Shown here one piece after another: positions 25,367 through 25,948 of a DNA stretch of 25,948 nucleotides. The notes beneath the pieces are model-generated. The model saw only the letters and a list, made by a program, of their open reading frames with translations, did no database searches and was not told where the DNA came from. The stretch comes from JAWXTS01 sp044433305 (GTDB lineage Bacteria; Bacteroidota; Bacteroidia; Bacteroidales; Rikenellaceae), in assembly GCA_044433305.1 (NCBI GenBank), contig JAWXTS010000019.1, positions 1 through 25,948 of the forward strand, given 5' to 3'. The translations under genes were made by a program, and so were the position numbers. Each line of letters starts with the position of its first letter. The stretch's first letter is position 1.

Positions 25367-25374
25367 TTATTTAG
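25367..25374. repeat. Left 8-bp direct repeat (TTATTTAG)
   Basis: An exact copy of 25503-25510, immediately left of the 128-bp inverted-repeat element. Best read as one half of a target-site duplication. Confidence 0.6.
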
Positions 25375-25502
25375 CAAGGATGGTTAATAAGTACTTAGCT
25401 GCAACGCTCTGATTTTTAGTTCTCCGCAGCATACTAGTAGTATGTGAGGACAGAACTCGAAAGCTAGTAAGGCAGCAGATGAGTGCTTATAGTCATCCTT
25501 TT
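25375..25502. mobile_element. MITE-like 128-bp element with imperfect terminal inverted repeats
   Basis: This element has no coding capacity. Its ends are inverted copies with gaps: AAGGATG (25376-25382) with CATCCTT (25494-25500), ATAAGTACT (25387-25395) with AGTGCTTAT (25482-25490, one G-U), and GCTGC (25398-25402) with GCAGC (25472-25476). An inner hairpin follows: AGTTCT (25418-25423) with AGAACT (25452-25457), capped by CATAC/GTATG (25430-25434, 25440-25444). Exact 8-bp direct repeats TTATTTAG flank it, as expected of a target duplication. The 128-base size and lack of a transposase fit a MITE moved by another element. On the plus strand it could instead be a structured RNA, since its last stem is followed by TTTTTTATTT. 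No second copy was seen in this window. Confidence 0.55.
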
Positions 25503-25510
25503 TTATTTAG
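25503..25510. repeat. Right 8-bp direct repeat (TTATTTAG), containing the rnr stop
   Basis: Identical to 25367-25374. On the minus strand it reads CTAAATAA, the last bases of the rnr coding sequence including the TAA stop. Confidence 0.6.
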
Positions 25511-25948
25511 ATGCTACAAGCTCGAAGTCCAGTTGCTTACGCTGAAGGTCGGCGCGACGAACGCGTATTCTGACTTTGTCGCCTAGGGTGTAGCTTATCT
25601 TGGTGCGATTGCCAACAACACAGTAGTTCTCTGCATCAAACACATAATAGTCGCCATCAAGGTCTCGTAGAGATACCATGCCCTCGATTCCTGTGTCCTC
25701 AAGCTCAACGTAGATGCCCCACTCGGTGGCACCAGAGATATGGCCGTCGAACTCTTCGCCTATCTTGTCGCTCATGTACTCGACCATCTTATATTTTATA
25801 GAGGCGCGCTCGGCATTAGCTGCACGAACCTCCATGTCTGACGAGTGCTCACATTGGTTCTCATAGTACTCTTGGTTTACCGAAGAACCTCCCTCAAGAT
25901 AGTGGGCTAGTAGGCGGTGAACCATGGTGTCGGGATAACGACGAATTG
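25503..25948 (-). CDS. rnr: Ribonuclease R, C-terminal part (cut by window edge)
   Basis: Only the last ~147 residues are in the window; the frame stays open through the right edge, so the true start lies outside it. The visible part begins IRRYPDTMVHRLLAHYL, the conserved end of the RNB catalytic domain, followed by a helical segment (CEHSSDMEVRAANAERAS). A C-terminal S1 RNA-binding domain follows: FDGHISGATEWGIYVELEDT, then GIEGMVSLRDLDGDYY and KVRIRVRRADLQRKQLDFEL. RNase R is a 3'-5' exonuclease that degrades structured RNA. The stop codon lies at the edge of the MITE-like element, so the rnr transcript should carry that hairpin in its 3' untranslated region before reaching the terminator at 25326-25364. 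Confidence 0.93.
   Translation of the reverse strand, partial: IRRYPDTMVHRLLAHYLEGGSSVNQEYYENQCEHSSDMEVRAANAERASIKYKMVEYMSDKIGEEFDGHISGATEWGIYVELEDTGIEGMVSLRDLDGDYYVFDAENYCVVGNRTKISYTLGDKVRIRVRRADLQRKQLDFELVASK

Noticed and set aside
25367..25510. Integron attC site as explanation of the inverted-repeat element.
   Set aside because: No core-site consensus (GTTRRRY / RYYYAAC) is present at the ends and no integrase or cassette gene is near; flanking direct repeats fit transposition better.

Overview
The window looks like a chromosomal stretch from a member of the Bacteroidota, most likely the order Bacteroidales. Start codons have almost no Shine-Dalgarno sequences. Many genes are instead preceded by the Bacteroidetes-type -7 box TAnnTTTG (for example TACCTTTG before lon, galE and typA, TATCTTTG before valS, purM and aroB), sometimes with a TTTG-like -33 element. 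The gene set fits too: Bacteroidetes-type PurM, hexameric glutamate dehydrogenase, short class I ManA, SppA with an N-terminal anchor, TypA and RNase R. The genus cannot be fixed from sequence reading alone. No rRNA, tRNA, CRISPR array, prophage or transposase gene was seen. No gap without a gene exceeds 300 bases; the longest is the 198-base typA-rnr gap.

Layout. 10-4581 (minus): a royal-jelly-protein-like beta-propeller lipoprotein, a metallo-beta-lactamase-fold hydrolase and valS, with a clean terminator after valS. 4763-7192 (plus): lon, divergent from valS, ending at a bidirectional terminator shared with gdhA. 7307-10352 (minus): gdhA and a 521-residue helical protein of unknown function. 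10429-17344 (plus): purM with a terminator overlapping its stop codon, then a cell-envelope cluster of an SGNH-type protein, an MBOAT acyltransferase, a PAP2 phosphatase and SppA. 17347-20905 (minus): yeiH with its own promoter, plus a tight galE-cat-lysR run. 20992-22397 (plus): manA and a dCMP deaminase. 22378-23418 (minus): aroB, overlapping the deaminase tail to tail. 23502-25304 (plus): typA. 25503-25948 (minus): the 3' end of rnr, cut by the window edge.

How the genes work together. Most are housekeeping genes: translation and RNA turnover (valS, typA, rnr), proteolysis (lon, sppA), nitrogen assimilation (gdhA), purine, shikimate and deoxynucleotide metabolism (purM, aroB, dCMP deaminase) and sugar interconversion (galE, manA). 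The SGNH and MBOAT genes overlap by one base and resemble two-component O-acetylation systems for extracytoplasmic glycans; the PAP2 enzyme next door could recycle lipid carriers.

Most notable. A 128-bp element at 25375-25502, in the typA-rnr gap, has imperfect terminal inverted repeats, can fold into a long interrupted hairpin and is flanked by an exact 8-bp direct repeat (TTATTTAG). The repeat includes the rnr stop codon, and removing the element would bring rnr to within two bases of its apparent original terminator. This is best explained as a MITE-like insertion; a structured small RNA is the alternative. Other points are an interrupted dyad over the yeiH promoter next to a lysR gene, a tandem octapeptide tail (xDSLxxxV) on the SGNH protein, and two divergent promoter pairs packed so closely that they should compete.
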